Source of the DNA: Erysipelotrichaceae bacterium | GTDB taxonomy: Bacteria; Bacillota_I; Bacilli_A; Erysipelotrichales; Erysipelotrichaceae | Length of the DNA: 50,049 bases | Assembly: GCA_017432545.1 (NCBI GenBank) | Contig: JAFRJA010000076.1 | Span: forward strand, 1-50,049 | Reading direction: 5' to 3' | In this document: piece by piece, positions 1-8,648 of the stretch | How positions within the stretch are numbered: the stretch's first letter is position 1 | Layout of the letters: each line of letters opens with the position of its first letter | The notes under the pieces: generated by a model | Told to the model about the DNA's origin: nothing | Databases searched by the model: none | What the model saw: only the letters and a program-made list of their open reading frames with translations | Program-made: the position numbers and the translations under genes

Positions 1-2
1 AT

Positions 3-395
3 ATGAATGAAGTGACCGGTAATTCGGCTACTGTTGAACTGGAAGCTTTAAAAGCTTCAACCTATAAAGTTAAACTGCCAAGAAAAGTCGATGTATCCGA
101 TGCTTCCAAGTCTTTCAACGTCCTGACAGCTGGTGATATCGCTGCCAGTGAAGAACTGGTCATCGCTTATGACAACACATCAACGATCTATCTGAGCGAT
201 ATCGTCAGTGGCAGCGAAAAAGCTGATGTCGCTTTAGGTATTTCAGTGAGTGGCGGTACCTTCCATTCGGACGATCTGGAAGTAAACTACGGTGATGCGA
301 AAGCTGTCTTCACCATTACACACGGGGCATTACAAGCCGGTAAATATACAGCAGTCTTACCGGTAACCATTACTTTACAGAACAGGACTGCTTAA
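3..395 (+). CDS. Putative surface protein, beta-rich domain (5' truncated)
   Basis: The frame is open from the window edge and ends at TAA 393-395. The visible 130 residues have no signal peptide and no Shine-Dalgarno site before the first ATG, so the true start is probably outside the window. The sequence is Thr/Ser/Val-rich and predicted to be all-beta. A YKVKLPRKV strand opens it and an LQAGKYTAVLPVTITLQ strand pair closes it. The same two landmarks recur in the next two genes, so the three proteins are paralogous over this domain. The family is not one I can name with certainty; similar modules occur in secreted proteins of gut Firmicutes. Likely extracellular; the role is unknown, with adhesion or surface assembly only an inference. 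Confidence 0.6.
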   Translation: MNEVTGNSATVELEALKASTYKVKLPRKVDVSDASKSFNVLTAGDIAASEELVIAYDNTSTIYLSDIVSGSEKADVALGISVSGGTFHSDDLEVNYGDAKAVFTITHGALQAGKYTAVLPVTITLQNRTA

Positions 396-402
396 TCTTT
401 TT

Positions 403-424
403 ATCAGGGGCCTGCATCCCTGAT
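403..424 (+). other. Intercistronic stem-loop
   Basis: ATCAGGG (403-409) pairs with CCCTGAT (418-424) around an 8-base loop, just before the GAGG ribosome binding site of the next gene. No T-run follows, so it is more likely an mRNA processing or stability hairpin than a strong terminator. Confidence 0.5.
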
Positions 425-437
425 TGAGGAATATCAT

Positions 438-860
438 ATGAAAAAACTGTTTTTATCCTTACTTATATGCAATCTGCTTACAGTTGTGATCAATGCTCAG
501 GATTACAGTGAAGACGGCAACTATACGATAAATGTCAGCTGCGTAAAAGCTCCTGTCTACACGATTGCGATACCAAAGAAGATCAATATTTCAAGCGATG
601 AGACCTGTCTTACCTTCTACATAAAAGGTGACATCTACGCCGATCAGGACCTGTGGGTCGTCTTTGATTCCAATACTTCGATATCCGACAGCTACAGCAG
701 TGTCAATGTTGCGATCGTTCAGAATAAACGATCATGGTCCAGTAATGAGCTTGGTCCTGACTATAGGTCTTCTGAGCTTATCATCCGCCATCCGCGGTTG
801 AAAGCCGGAAGATGGAAAGGATACCTGAATGTATCCATATCTTTACAGGGGGCACAATAA
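438..860 (+). CDS. Secreted beta-domain protein, unknown function
   Basis: A 140-residue protein with a clear signal peptide (MKKLFLSLLICNLLTVVINA, cleavage probably after VINA). A GAGG site lies 9-10 bases before the ATG. The mature part is a single beta-rich domain homologous by eye to the upstream and downstream genes: it opens with VYTIAIPKKI, has GDIYADQDLWVVFD in the middle and ends LKAGRWKGYLNVSISLQ. No LPXTG, lipobox or membrane anchor is visible, so the mature protein may be released or held by partners. Its stop overlaps the start of the next gene by one base (TAATG), indicating translational coupling. Function not known. Confidence 0.75.
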   Translation: MKKLFLSLLICNLLTVVINAQDYSEDGNYTINVSCVKAPVYTIAIPKKINISSDETCLTFYIKGDIYADQDLWVVFDSNTSISDSYSSVNVAIVQNKRSWSSNELGPDYRSSELIIRHPRLKAGRWKGYLNVSISLQGAQ

Positions 861-2497
861 TGTCAATTTCTTTATTTGCTCTTGCTTCAACTCTTTGGGT
901 TTTCTCTTTTGGTAGTGTGCCCCCTTGTACGGATACATACGTCATCGAAATTCCCCAGAATATGGCCTTTGATCAAAGCGGAAGTTTTACCGTCAGGATC
1001 AGTTCAAACAATCTGAATGACAACCAGACACTTCACGTGGAGTTTCCTGACGAGTTTTCTTTAAGTGACACTCATGGCAAGCAGGATATCAGCGTTAATC
1101 TGCAGAATAATGAGCTGACCTATATCAGAAATGACAGCAGTGATAAACAGGTGTCTTATTCACTAAGTGAACTTCCGGTCGGTGAATGGAGCGGTCAGAT
1201 GAACATGAGTATTTATCTCGAAGATTCCACGCCCAGTAATGTCCTATTAGAAGGAAGCAGACTGAATTCTGTTCTTAATGGTATTGATCCTTTAACTGTA
1301 TCTTTCATAAACAGTTTTACATATAGCGATAACGATATTGATGTTTCGGCCAAGCAGGATCGTTCTTTACTGTTACATAATGAAAACAGAAACGTTACGA
1401 TCTACCCAAAAGACAGTACATCGATCATCGCCAACAGAAATATGTCCGGGGCTTTAAGAAACCTGGATAAGCTTGAAAGCATAAGTGGAATAAACCTCCT
1501 GAATATGGATGATTGTGAAGATTTATCCGAGCTGTTTAAAGGAGATGTCAAACTGACCAGTATCGGCGGTATCGATTCATTTGATACCGGAAATGTTACA
1601 AACATGTCCGGGATGTTTGAGATGTGTACATCAATAAACAGACTGGCCTTATCAAATCTTGATACCTCAAGCTGTACAGACATGAGCCATATGTTTTCGC
1701 ATTGTCTGAATCTGACTACTCCGGGAAGTTTGAGAAACTGGGATCTTTCTCAATGTGAAAATACCTCGTACATGTTCTATAACTGCAGTAAACTCAAAAC
1801 ACTTGGTACGATGGCGACCTGGGATACTTCCAATATCAGCGATATGTCTTCAATGTTTGAAAACTGTCCGTTACTTGTAACGACCGGTGATATATCAGGC
1901 TGGGATGTATCGAATGTCGAATCATTCAAAGCCATGTTCAGATTATCCTCTTCGATGAGAAATATAGGCAATATCGGTCTATGGGACATCAGCAGTAAGT
2001 GCCATGATCTCTCGGAAATGTTTTCGCAAACGGAACGGATCATTTCGGCTGATCTTGATCTTACCAACTGGAACGTATCAAATGTTTCTGATACTTCTTT
2101 CATGTTCTATAACTGTTTCTCTGTAGTGAATCTCAATATCACGGGATGGGATACGGATAATCTGTATTCCATGGCTTCGATGTTTGAGTGTAACGATCCG
2201 AATAACGATTCAAGTCTGCAGAGTATTCGAGGTTTAGAAGATATCGATACTTCGGGATTAATCAATATGAACAGAGCCTTCTGTGGAGCCAAATATCTTA
2301 ACGCCGACCTCAGTGGTTGGAGTAACAATCTTAACAGTCTGAGTGATGTTTCATACGGATTTTACGGCGCCTTGAATTTTGACATCAACAAATTAAAAGA
2401 CTGGCAATTACCCAGTCTTGAAAATAAAACCGAAGCATTTGGAAACGGAGCCGGAACAGCTATATCCAGTCCGATCCCTGATTGGTATTATGATTGA
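860..2497 (+). CDS. BspA-like DUF285 repeat surface protein
   Basis: I place the start at ATG 860: AGGGGG at 847-852 is a well-spaced Shine-Dalgarno site and the ATG overlaps the previous stop (TAATG). An in-frame ATG at 812 would give 16 extra residues inside the upstream gene. A hydrophobic N-terminus (about residues 1-20) fits a signal peptide, though it lacks basic residues. Residues ~25-120 are the same beta domain as in the two upstream genes (YVIEIPQN ... LPVGEWSGQMNMSIYL). From about residue 200 onward there are some nine repeats of about 22-30 residues with WD.SN/S..DMS.MF..C signatures, typical of DUF285 (PF03382) BspA-like leucine-rich repeats found in surface proteins of Firmicutes, Mollicutes and oral/gut bacteria. 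No C-terminal sorting signal is seen. It overlaps the convergent DUF885 gene by 10 bases. Likely binds host or microbial ligands; the ligand is unknown. Confidence 0.8.
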   Translation: MSISLFALASTLWVFSFGSVPPCTDTYVIEIPQNMAFDQSGSFTVRISSNNLNDNQTLHVEFPDEFSLSDTHGKQDISVNLQNNELTYIRNDSSDKQVSYSLSELPVGEWSGQMNMSIYLEDSTPSNVLLEGSRLNSVLNGIDPLTVSFINSFTYSDNDIDVSAKQDRSLLLHNENRNVTIYPKDSTSIIANRNMSGALRNLDKLESISGINLLNMDDCEDLSELFKGDVKLTSIGGIDSFDTGNVTNMSGMFEMCTSINRLALSNLDTSSCTDMSHMFSHCLNLTTPGSLRNWDLSQCENTSYMFYNCSKLKTLGTMATWDTSNISDMSSMFENCPLLVTTGDISGWDVSNVESFKAMFRLSSSMRNIGNIGLWDISSKCHDLSEMFSQTERIISADLDLTNWNVSNVSDTSFMFYNCFSVVNLNITGWDTDNLYSMASMFECNDPNNDSSLQSIRGLEDIDTSGLINMNRAFCGAKYLNADLSGWSNNLNSLSDVSYGFYGALNFDINKLKDWQLPSLENKTEAFGNGAGTAISSPIPDWYYD

Positions 2498-4326
2498 GCG
2501 CTGGCGATATATTCGTCAGTGATCTGTTCCATCATCGCAAACGGCAGCGGGCCGTTTACCAGCATTTGCGCATTGAAATCACGGATGTTGAAGTTATTGC
2601 CCATTTCCTTAGCAGCCCGATCTCTCATGAGGAAGAAATTGGTTGCCGAGCCATAGTAACAAAAGGAACACTGATTTTCGACTACATAATCAACAATATT
2701 GGAGATATTACGCTTTGTGAAAGTGCTGGCCAAAACCGAATTTTCCTTGAAGTAGTTATATACTTCATCAACGCTCCAGCCGTAATAGTCGATCTGCATA
2801 TCGATCAGAGAATACATGAAGAAGTAATAGTTATCCAGATAGAACAATGCAGCTGATGCATAATCAGTAATTCCTAATGACCTGAAGGCATAATAGGTCG
2901 CGTAGACAGCCCAGCCTTCCGTATAACCTGAATATCCCAAACAGGTTCGATAAGGTTTTGGATCGGTCCGGTAGAAATAAACACTCTGATAAAGATGGCC
3001 AGGGAAACCTTCATGAGCTAAAGTTCCGTAGACACTGTATGAGTCATCATGATTGTTCGGATTGACTCTGATGATGTTCTGATCAAGGTTATCAAGTAAA
3101 GGATGCAGATAATAGGCTATTACGCCATTGGAAGCCGTATCCGGATTTAGATATGACACTTCATACTCAACATCACCCAGATCAGGGAAATAATCACCAT
3201 TATGGGTTCTGAGGTACTCCAGCATGCCCTTGTGATCGAGTTTCAAAACATCGATCTCACCGTTCAAAGCCGCATTGAACTGATTGTTTGACAGTTCATC
3301 ATAATAGACGGAAACAAACTCAGCTTCTAAAAGCGAATAGGCATCTTCCACATCGGCATAGATCTCATCGATACTTTTATTGCAGCTGAACGCCAGCATG
3401 AACTGCAGTTCCGCATAATTCTTGTCAAGTTTGTATAACAGATAATCATCATCCTTGGCTTTGCCGCGGTACTTCTGAACTTCCTTGGCCAGCTTTTTAT
3501 AAGCCGGTACGACTTCTTCTAAAACGATCTTCTTGTTTTCGGCCTTATAGTCTTCTTTTTCCTGATCAGTCAAGAAATCAAGCGTCGCGATACGTTTATC
3601 AAAAGAAAGAATAAATTCGCTGTTTTCCGGATCGGATGTCGATCTGTCACAGAGCTCTTTAGTGTAATCAATCCAGGCATTGGTCAAAGGATAACCGGCA
3701 GCCGCCTGATCAGCCGTATAGGTCATGACATCATCGAGATAACGGTCAATATCCTTTAAACAGGTTATATAGTCATCGACAGATTCCTTGTCATAGAAAG
3801 TGTAATCGGAAAAAGTGACAAACAGATCATCGGCCGCATTATTGTTGGAAGTAAGCAGAAAATGATAACGGTAATAGCACATATCGGCTAATGTTTCCAG
3901 GTTGGAATATTCGATATTTTCATAATCGATCTGCTGCTGATAAGATAAAGAATCAAAATCGAATTTTGCCAGCTCATCAAGGATACCGGCATAGTAATCA
4001 AAACTTTCTTCATCCAAAGCGTATTTGACTTCACCAAGATCGACCGGTGGTTTTTCAATACCGAAAGAACGGTAATCATCCATGGAAAAATGCATATGCA
4101 TAAAACCGTCTTCATAAGATTCTTTGAAGAAACGATCCAGCAGATCATTGAATTCTTCATTATCGACTGTATTATTCTTATTCTTCGGACGCGGTGTAAA
4201 ATTCTTCAGTTTTTCGATATATACCAAAGGATCTCTTTCGTATTCGATCTTTTCTTTTTCTTTCTTCTTCAGGTTGCATGATGTCAGCAACAGAAGCGTC
4301 ATTATTAGCAATAGTATTTTCTTCAT
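2488..4326 (-). CDS. DUF885 family lipoprotein, putative metallopeptidase
   Basis: About 612 residues starting MKKILLLIMTLLLLTSCN, a lipoprotein signal with lipobox LTSC, followed by a charged KKKEKEK linker. An in-frame GTG three codons upstream is possible, but AGGGTGG is better spaced for ATG 4326. The body matches DUF885 (PF05960), with the HEGFPGHLYQS segment in the C-terminal half that carries a zinc-peptidase-like HExxxxH arrangement, and conserved GYSGYTEGWAVY downstream. Family members are presumed metal-dependent carboxypeptidase-like enzymes; the substrate is not known. Likely tethered to the outer face of the membrane, degrading peptides. Monocistronic, divergent from the gene at 4357. 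Confidence 0.85.
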   Translation of the reverse strand: MKKILLLIMTLLLLTSCNLKKKEKEKIEYERDPLVYIEKLKNFTPRPKNKNNTVDNEEFNDLLDRFFKESYEDGFMHMHFSMDDYRSFGIEKPPVDLGEVKYALDEESFDYYAGILDELAKFDFDSLSYQQQIDYENIEYSNLETLADMCYYRYHFLLTSNNNAADDLFVTFSDYTFYDKESVDDYITCLKDIDRYLDDVMTYTADQAAAGYPLTNAWIDYTKELCDRSTSDPENSEFILSFDKRIATLDFLTDQEKEDYKAENKKIVLEEVVPAYKKLAKEVQKYRGKAKDDDYLLYKLDKNYAELQFMLAFSCNKSIDEIYADVEDAYSLLEAEFVSVYYDELSNNQFNAALNGEIDVLKLDHKGMLEYLRTHNGDYFPDLGDVEYEVSYLNPDTASNGVIAYYLHPLLDNLDQNIIRVNPNNHDDSYSVYGTLAHEGFPGHLYQSVYFYRTDPKPYRTCLGYSGYTEGWAVYATYYAFRSLGITDYASAALFYLDNYYFFMYSLIDMQIDYYGWSVDEVYNYFKENSVLASTFTKRNISNIVDYVVENQCSFCYYGSATNFFLMRDRAAKEMGNNFNIRDFNAQMLVNGPLPFAMMEQITDEYIASAQS

Positions 4327-4344
4327 ATAATCCACCCTGTAATA

Positions 4345-4350
4345 TATAAT
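4345..4350 (+). promoter_or_regulatory. -10 box of a leaderless promoter
   Basis: TATAAT ends exactly seven bases before ATG 4357 (spacer TAATTT). The expected transcription start is the A of the ATG. No Shine-Dalgarno site is present. Confidence 0.65.
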
Positions 4351-4356
4351 TAATTT

Positions 4357-4794
4357 ATGCTTACAGATAATATGCCCCTGAAAAAGATGCTTGATTTCAT
4401 GCCCAGCGATCTCGATATGGCGATGCTGGACTTAGACATCGTCGTCTACCTGAAAGTCACGGTCGTTTCCAACAGCAATATAGATAATTATAACTTTTTG
4501 CGCTACCTGTTTTCAAACGAAGAACTGTCTACATACTTCAAAGACCCGAAAGATACGATCTTCTATGATTTTGACGGACGCAATACCGATCAGGGAAAAT
4601 TTGTCACGATCTTTGAGATGTATTCCCTGTACAATTTCGACAATGTTTCTGAGTTTATGAAAGAGGTCCTGGAAAACTATACGCATGAGGCTGATGTAAT
4701 CATCGATTTCTATACGCATGATTCAAAAAAATACCGCCTTTCCAATCTCGACGGTATCGTTAAACTCGAACAGATGGACAATCCGGCAGCTTAG
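4357..4794 (+). CDS. Hypothetical protein, 145 aa
   Basis: I do not recognise the family. The protein is soluble and acidic, alternates hydrophobic strands and helices, and has no signal peptide or membrane segment. Notable segments are MLDLDIVVYLKVTVV near residues 22-36 and YTHEADVIIDFYTHDSKKYRL near the C-terminus. It stands alone, with a predicted leaderless promoter upstream and a terminator whose stem contains its stop codon. Codon use resembles the neighbours, so it is probably a real gene. A small cytoplasmic binding or regulatory protein is possible but unsupported. Confidence 0.7.
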   Translation: MLTDNMPLKKMLDFMPSDLDMAMLDLDIVVYLKVTVVSNSNIDNYNFLRYLFSNEELSTYFKDPKDTIFYDFDGRNTDQGKFVTIFEMYSLYNFDNVSEFMKEVLENYTHEADVIIDFYTHDSKKYRLSNLDGIVKLEQMDNPAA

Positions 4795-4804
4795 GCTGCT
4801 TTTT
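4786..4804 (+). terminator. Rho-independent terminator
   Basis: GCAGC (4786-4790), loop TTAG, GCTGC (4795-4799), then TTTTT. The stop codon of the 4357 gene lies in the loop region. Confidence 0.75.
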
Positions 4805-6950
4805 AATTCATTTCATCTTTTCTTTTCTTGCGGATCGAAGGATGTCCCGCAACGATCTTCTTTACTCCATAAGGGTGAGAAAAAGCGATGGTCAAAATAT
4901 TACCGTCAGAAGATATGACAACCCCTTCACCAAACACTTTATGTATCACGCTGTCCCCATTGCGATAGATGTCATCCCTAGGCATTTCTCTTTTTCTTTC
5001 CTTGATCACGATATCTTCATCAAAGATCAGGGACTCTCTTTGTTTAGGTCTTTCATCGACGTGATCGATATAGTCATCATTTATCTCGTTGATAAATCTT
5101 GATGGTGTCTTAGTTCCTTGGACGACAAAAGAGAAGGAATTGGATTCACTCAGATACAACAGTTTCTTGGCTCTGGTATAAGCCACATAAGCCAGACGTC
5201 TTTCTTCTTCAAGACCTTTAGCCCCTTCGGACATCGTTCTTTCTGAGGGAAAGATCCCTTCGGATAAGCCGATCACAAAGACGACTTCAAACTCCAGTCC
5301 TTTGGCCGAATGCACGGTACAAAGGTTTATGGCATCAGTTACATCTTCCGATGCCCGATCGACATATAAGGCGATCATCTGCAGGTATTCATCAAGTGAA
5401 GAATCAGGATAATCATCCGAATACTGTTTTATATCGTCCAAAAGGGATTTGACGTTTTCAAGTCTTTCGGTCTCATTATCTTTTTCCAACATCGTACGAT
5501 ATCCGGAATCATCGAGCACTTCCTGAAGCAGTTCTTCCATATCCATATGGTTTTCCATATCCTGGCGCCACTTTTCGACCATTCTGACAAAATGGTCAAA
5601 AGTATCCTTATTTTTCGGATAATAGCCGTTCTTGATCACTTCGTACATCGAGATATCCTTTTCATTGGCTATCTCCTTTATCGCATCAATCGTTTTAGGA
5701 CCGATAGCTCTGCGTGGAGTATTGATGATCCTGACAAAGGCGAGATCATCGGCTCTGGTGATCATACGCAGATAGGAAAGGATATCCTTGACTTCCATTC
5801 TTTCATAGAAACGAAGGCCACCATATATCACATAATTGATCTGATTTTCGATCAGTACTTTTTCAACTTCTCTTGAAAGGTAGTTGGCTCTGTAAAGTAT
5901 AGCCATATCATGATAGTTATAACCGTCATTGTGCAATTTAATGATCTGATTGACGACATAATCAGCCTCTCCCAGTTCCGATCCGCAGGTCTTGTGGATG
6001 ATCTTGGAACCATCACCGTTTTTAGAGAAAAGTTCCTTTTCAACTCTAGCCTTATTGTGTTTGATCAAGGAGTTGGCACCGGAAAGAATGTTGTTGGTGG
6101 AACGGTAGTTCTGATTGAGGATGATCGTCTTAAGATCAGGATAGTCCTTATCCATATTGACGATGATATTGACATCAGCTCCTCGCCAGGTGTAGATCGT
6201 CTGATCAGGATCACCGACGACATAGATGTTGTCATGGACCTTGCATAACTGCTTGATAAGCTTGTATTGCATCCTGTCGACATCCTGAAACTCATCAACG
6301 TGGACATAATGAAAACGGTTGGACCACTTTTCCAGGATAGCCGGATTTTCATCAAACAGTCTCACGGTAAATAAGATCAAATCATCAAAATCCAGGGCAT
6401 ATAACTGCTTAAGACGCTGTTCATAGTATTCATATACCTTGGCTTTATTCAAAGTCCTGGAATCGCCATAAGACAGTTCCTTTGCCTTCTGTGGAGAAAT
6501 AGAATCATATTTGTTTACGGAAATGTAGTCTAAAAGTAAACCATAAGGATATTCTTTCTTTTCAATACCGAATTCCTTATAAGCCTCTTTCAGAATCTGT
6601 TTCTGATCATCACCGTCGATCACCGTGAAATTGCGCGGATAATTAAGAGCCGTGATATCTTCCGAAAGGATGCGCATGCATAAGGAGTGGATGGTCGAGA
6701 TATGACAGCCCGTTCCCCTTTCCTTCAACATATCGGCGATCCTGTTCTTCATTTCTCTGGCTGCTTTATTGGTAAAGGTGATGGCCAGGATATGATAAGG
6801 TCTCACATCTTTCTGTTCAATCAGATAGGCGATCCGCATCGTTAAAACGCGGGTCTTACCGGAACCGGCACCCGCGATGATCCGTAGATGATTTGCTTCA
6901 TCTGTAACGGCTTTTTTCTGATTTTCGTTTAATTGCGAATATGTAATCAT
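4803..6950 (-). CDS. pcrA: ATP-dependent DNA helicase PcrA/UvrD (SF1)
   Basis: A 715-residue SF1A helicase. Start at ATG 6950 (MITYSQLNENQKKAV), which is one base after the stop of the upstream gene (TGA-G-ATG); the longer open frame upstream reads through that gene and is not coding. Motif I GAGSGKTR lies at residues 27-34, the Walker B is VDEFQDVD, motif III GDPDQTIYTWRGA, motif IV NYRST, motif VI VAYTRAKKLLYLS. The C-terminal tail has the EGVVISSDGNILTIAFSHPYGVKKI segment resembling the PcrA Tudor-like RNAP-binding domain. PcrA acts in nucleotide excision repair, plasmid replication and RNAP backtracking. It is last in a coupled three-gene operon with the P-loop/CYTH and NUDIX genes. Confidence 0.95.
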   Translation of the reverse strand: MITYSQLNENQKKAVTDEANHLRIIAGAGSGKTRVLTMRIAYLIEQKDVRPYHILAITFTNKAAREMKNRIADMLKERGTGCHISTIHSLCMRILSEDITALNYPRNFTVIDGDDQKQILKEAYKEFGIEKKEYPYGLLLDYISVNKYDSISPQKAKELSYGDSRTLNKAKVYEYYEQRLKQLYALDFDDLILFTVRLFDENPAILEKWSNRFHYVHVDEFQDVDRMQYKLIKQLCKVHDNIYVVGDPDQTIYTWRGADVNIIVNMDKDYPDLKTIILNQNYRSTNNILSGANSLIKHNKARVEKELFSKNGDGSKIIHKTCGSELGEADYVVNQIIKLHNDGYNYHDMAILYRANYLSREVEKVLIENQINYVIYGGLRFYERMEVKDILSYLRMITRADDLAFVRIINTPRRAIGPKTIDAIKEIANEKDISMYEVIKNGYYPKNKDTFDHFVRMVEKWRQDMENHMDMEELLQEVLDDSGYRTMLEKDNETERLENVKSLLDDIKQYSDDYPDSSLDEYLQMIALYVDRASEDVTDAINLCTVHSAKGLEFEVVFVIGLSEGIFPSERTMSEGAKGLEEERRLAYVAYTRAKKLLYLSESNSFSFVVQGTKTPSRFINEINDDYIDHVDERPKQRESLIFDEDIVIKERKREMPRDDIYRNGDSVIHKVFGEGVVISSDGNILTIAFSHPYGVKKIVAGHPSIRKKRKDEMN

Positions 6951-6951
6951 C

Positions 6952-8052
6952 TCAATATTTATTGGATTTGGCCAGATAATAGCTCTTATAGTCCAGGTCA
7001 TCCGTGACATCCTTGAGCACTTCGATATAATCAGGGATCGTGATCTCTCTGCCATCGGCTGGAACATCGACGGAAAGGATACCCTTGCTGGTATCAAAAC
7101 TGAAGACATCGAGCTTAAAGAACAATCCGTTATGGATAAAGGCATATCTGGTCTTCTCCAGCGGATTCATTTCCGTATCGATCTCCCGCATGTAATCTTT
7201 GTACTGTTTTTCCGTCAGGACCCTGTCGACCTTGATGCGTTCATTTGTCTGCAGATAGTTGGCCTCGGAATATGAATACATCGTCACATCATTGCTGGTA
7301 CGCTTTCTTATCCAGCGCTGATAACCGTTTTCCGGAACCAGATAGTGCTGAACAATAAAGGAAGTCGAATAGTTGTCTTCCTGCGTAAATTTATTTATAA
7401 CATCGACATTGACATTGATGAGATATTTATTGAATTTCTCAACCGGCGTACCATAGCCCAGAAACTGGAAGACGCTCTGGATCGCATTGATCATCTTTAC
7501 TTCAAACTCGTTCTCATTACCGATGATCACGCGGTTAGGATGCGAATCCCAGGAAGTTAGAGCCATATCATCCATCGCTCTGGCCTGATCGATCGTTTCA
7601 TAACGGGCCGCATTATTGGCGTAGGTATAGGCTTCTTCCTTGCCTTTGGCTGCCGTGACCAGATGCACGACCATGTCATAGCGGTCATTGAGTTCTTCGA
7701 TCTTTATATCAAAATTCTTCAATATCTCTTTAAAGGCTTCTTCACCTACATAAGCCATATCATCAAAGATACCGCGGTCAATAAAGATCAGCACCTTGTC
7801 ACCCGAGATCTCCTGAGCAGCCTGATAGCACAGCTCCTCTTTTTTCAGCTGCAAAGCTACGCAGTATTTCTGGAATTCATACATGCCCATCGTCGCCGGT
7901 GAAATACCGCCGGTGATCAGATCGGTAGCTGATTCATTATCAATGATGACCCGATAGCCTCTTTCGGCGAAGACCTGACGGGCTCTGGACGTAAAGGTCG
8001 TTTTTCCTGAACAGGGACCACCGGTCAATACGATTCTCTTAATTGTTTTCAT
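6952..8052 (-). CDS. P-loop NTPase (AAA_28-like) with degenerate CYTH-like domain
   Basis: About 366 residues. I choose ATG 8052 (MKTIKRIVLTGGPCSGKTT) because GAGGA is six bases upstream; an ATG two codons earlier abuts the site. Residues ~1-190 form a kinase-like P-loop domain with Walker A GGPCSGKTT and FIDRGIFDD. Residues ~200-366 resemble a CYTH/triphosphate-tunnel domain: FIVQHYL, the basic RWIRKRT, EKTRYAF and FKLDVFSF follow the family order. The usual ExExK opening is replaced by NVNVDVINK and the late acidic pair by LSVDV, so metal-dependent catalysis may be lost. It overlaps the upstream NUDIX gene by 14 bases and precedes pcrA by one base. Phosphate-ester binding or nucleotide metabolism is inferred; the substrate is unknown. 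Confidence 0.75.
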   Translation of the reverse strand: MKTIKRIVLTGGPCSGKTTFTSRARQVFAERGYRVIIDNESATDLITGGISPATMGMYEFQKYCVALQLKKEELCYQAAQEISGDKVLIFIDRGIFDDMAYVGEEAFKEILKNFDIKIEELNDRYDMVVHLVTAAKGKEEAYTYANNAARYETIDQARAMDDMALTSWDSHPNRVIIGNENEFEVKMINAIQSVFQFLGYGTPVEKFNKYLINVNVDVINKFTQEDNYSTSFIVQHYLVPENGYQRWIRKRTSNDVTMYSYSEANYLQTNERIKVDRVLTEKQYKDYMREIDTEMNPLEKTRYAFIHNGLFFKLDVFSFDTSKGILSVDVPADGREITIPDYIEVLKDVTDDLDYKSYYLAKSNKY

Positions 8053-8611
8053 AGTCATTCCTCAACTTGCTGTTTAACTTGCTGTAAATATTATCTCTGA
8101 ACCATTTTTCAGTTGACTTGCTTACGGCCTCATCCATTTCAAACCAGGCCACACCGCTGTTTTCATCTTCTTTAACTCTTAAAGTTTCATTTTCATCAGC
8201 TTCCAGAAGATAAGTGACATTCAGATGCAGATGGGTCGGCACATAGTTTCCTTTTCTGATATGTGAATCGACGCTGAGCACCTCTAAAGAAAAGATATCT
8301 TCACTTAAAGCTCTGACATTTTCTAAACCAGACTCTTCTCTGACTTCTCTGATCGCCACGTTCAGACAATCCTTGTCGCCATCGCAATGGCCTCCCAACC
8401 ATGACCAGGAATCATAAATGCGATGATATGCCATTAAAACCTTGGTTCTGTCTTTGTTTACTACCCAGGCCGAAGCAGTCATGTGCGCGAGTTCATTGCT
8501 TCTTTCGAAAGCATCATCATACTTGTCCAGAAAACCTAAGATCGTTTTCTGATCTTTTTCTTCCTGGATATTATAAGGTTTATAGGATGCGATCGCTTCG
8601 TAAACATTCAC
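8039..8611 (-). CDS. NUDIX hydrolase
   Basis: A 190-residue protein with a NUDIX box around residues 93-115: GGHCDGDKDCLNVAI followed by REVREESGL, keeping the REVREE metal-binding helix. The fold begins near HMTASAWVVNKDRTKVLMAYH. NUDIX enzymes cleave nucleoside diphosphates linked to another moiety; this one has extra N-terminal (~40 residues) and C-terminal helices and its substrate is not predictable. The GTG start is preceded at six bases by TAAAAT, predicting a leaderless mRNA, and it heads the operon with the P-loop/CYTH gene and pcrA. Confidence 0.88.
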   Translation of the reverse strand: MNVYEAIASYKPYNIQEEKDQKTILGFLDKYDDAFERSNELAHMTASAWVVNKDRTKVLMAYHRIYDSWSWLGGHCDGDKDCLNVAIREVREESGLENVRALSEDIFSLEVLSVDSHIRKGNYVPTHLHLNVTYLLEADENETLRVKEDENSGVAWFEMDEAVSKSTEKWFRDNIYSKLNSKLRNDYENN

Positions 8612-8617
8612 ATCAAT

Positions 8618-8623
8618 ATTTTA
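8618..8623 (-). promoter_or_regulatory. -10 box of a leaderless promoter (NUDIX operon)
   Basis: On the minus strand TAAAAT, spacer ATTGAT, then the GTG start at 8611. No ribosome binding site. It is back to back with the promoter at 8637. Confidence 0.6.
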
Positions 8624-8636
8624 CTACAATGCGTGT

Positions 8637-8642
8637 TAGAAT
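8637..8642 (+). promoter_or_regulatory. -10 box of a leaderless promoter
   Basis: TAGAAT, spacer TTGTTT, then ATG 8649. The predicted transcription start is the A of ATG. No Shine-Dalgarno site is seen. Confidence 0.6.
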
Positions 8643-8648
8643 TTGTTT

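Noticed and set aside
1402..2328. Open frames on the minus strand opposite the DUF285 gene
   Set aside because: Shadows of the repetitive coding strand, without ribosome binding sites or recognisable products.
6951..7145. 65-residue N-terminal extension of PcrA
   Set aside because: It is the antisense-frame shadow of the P-loop/CYTH gene; the family starts at MITYSQLNENQ and ATG 6950 is coupled to the upstream stop.
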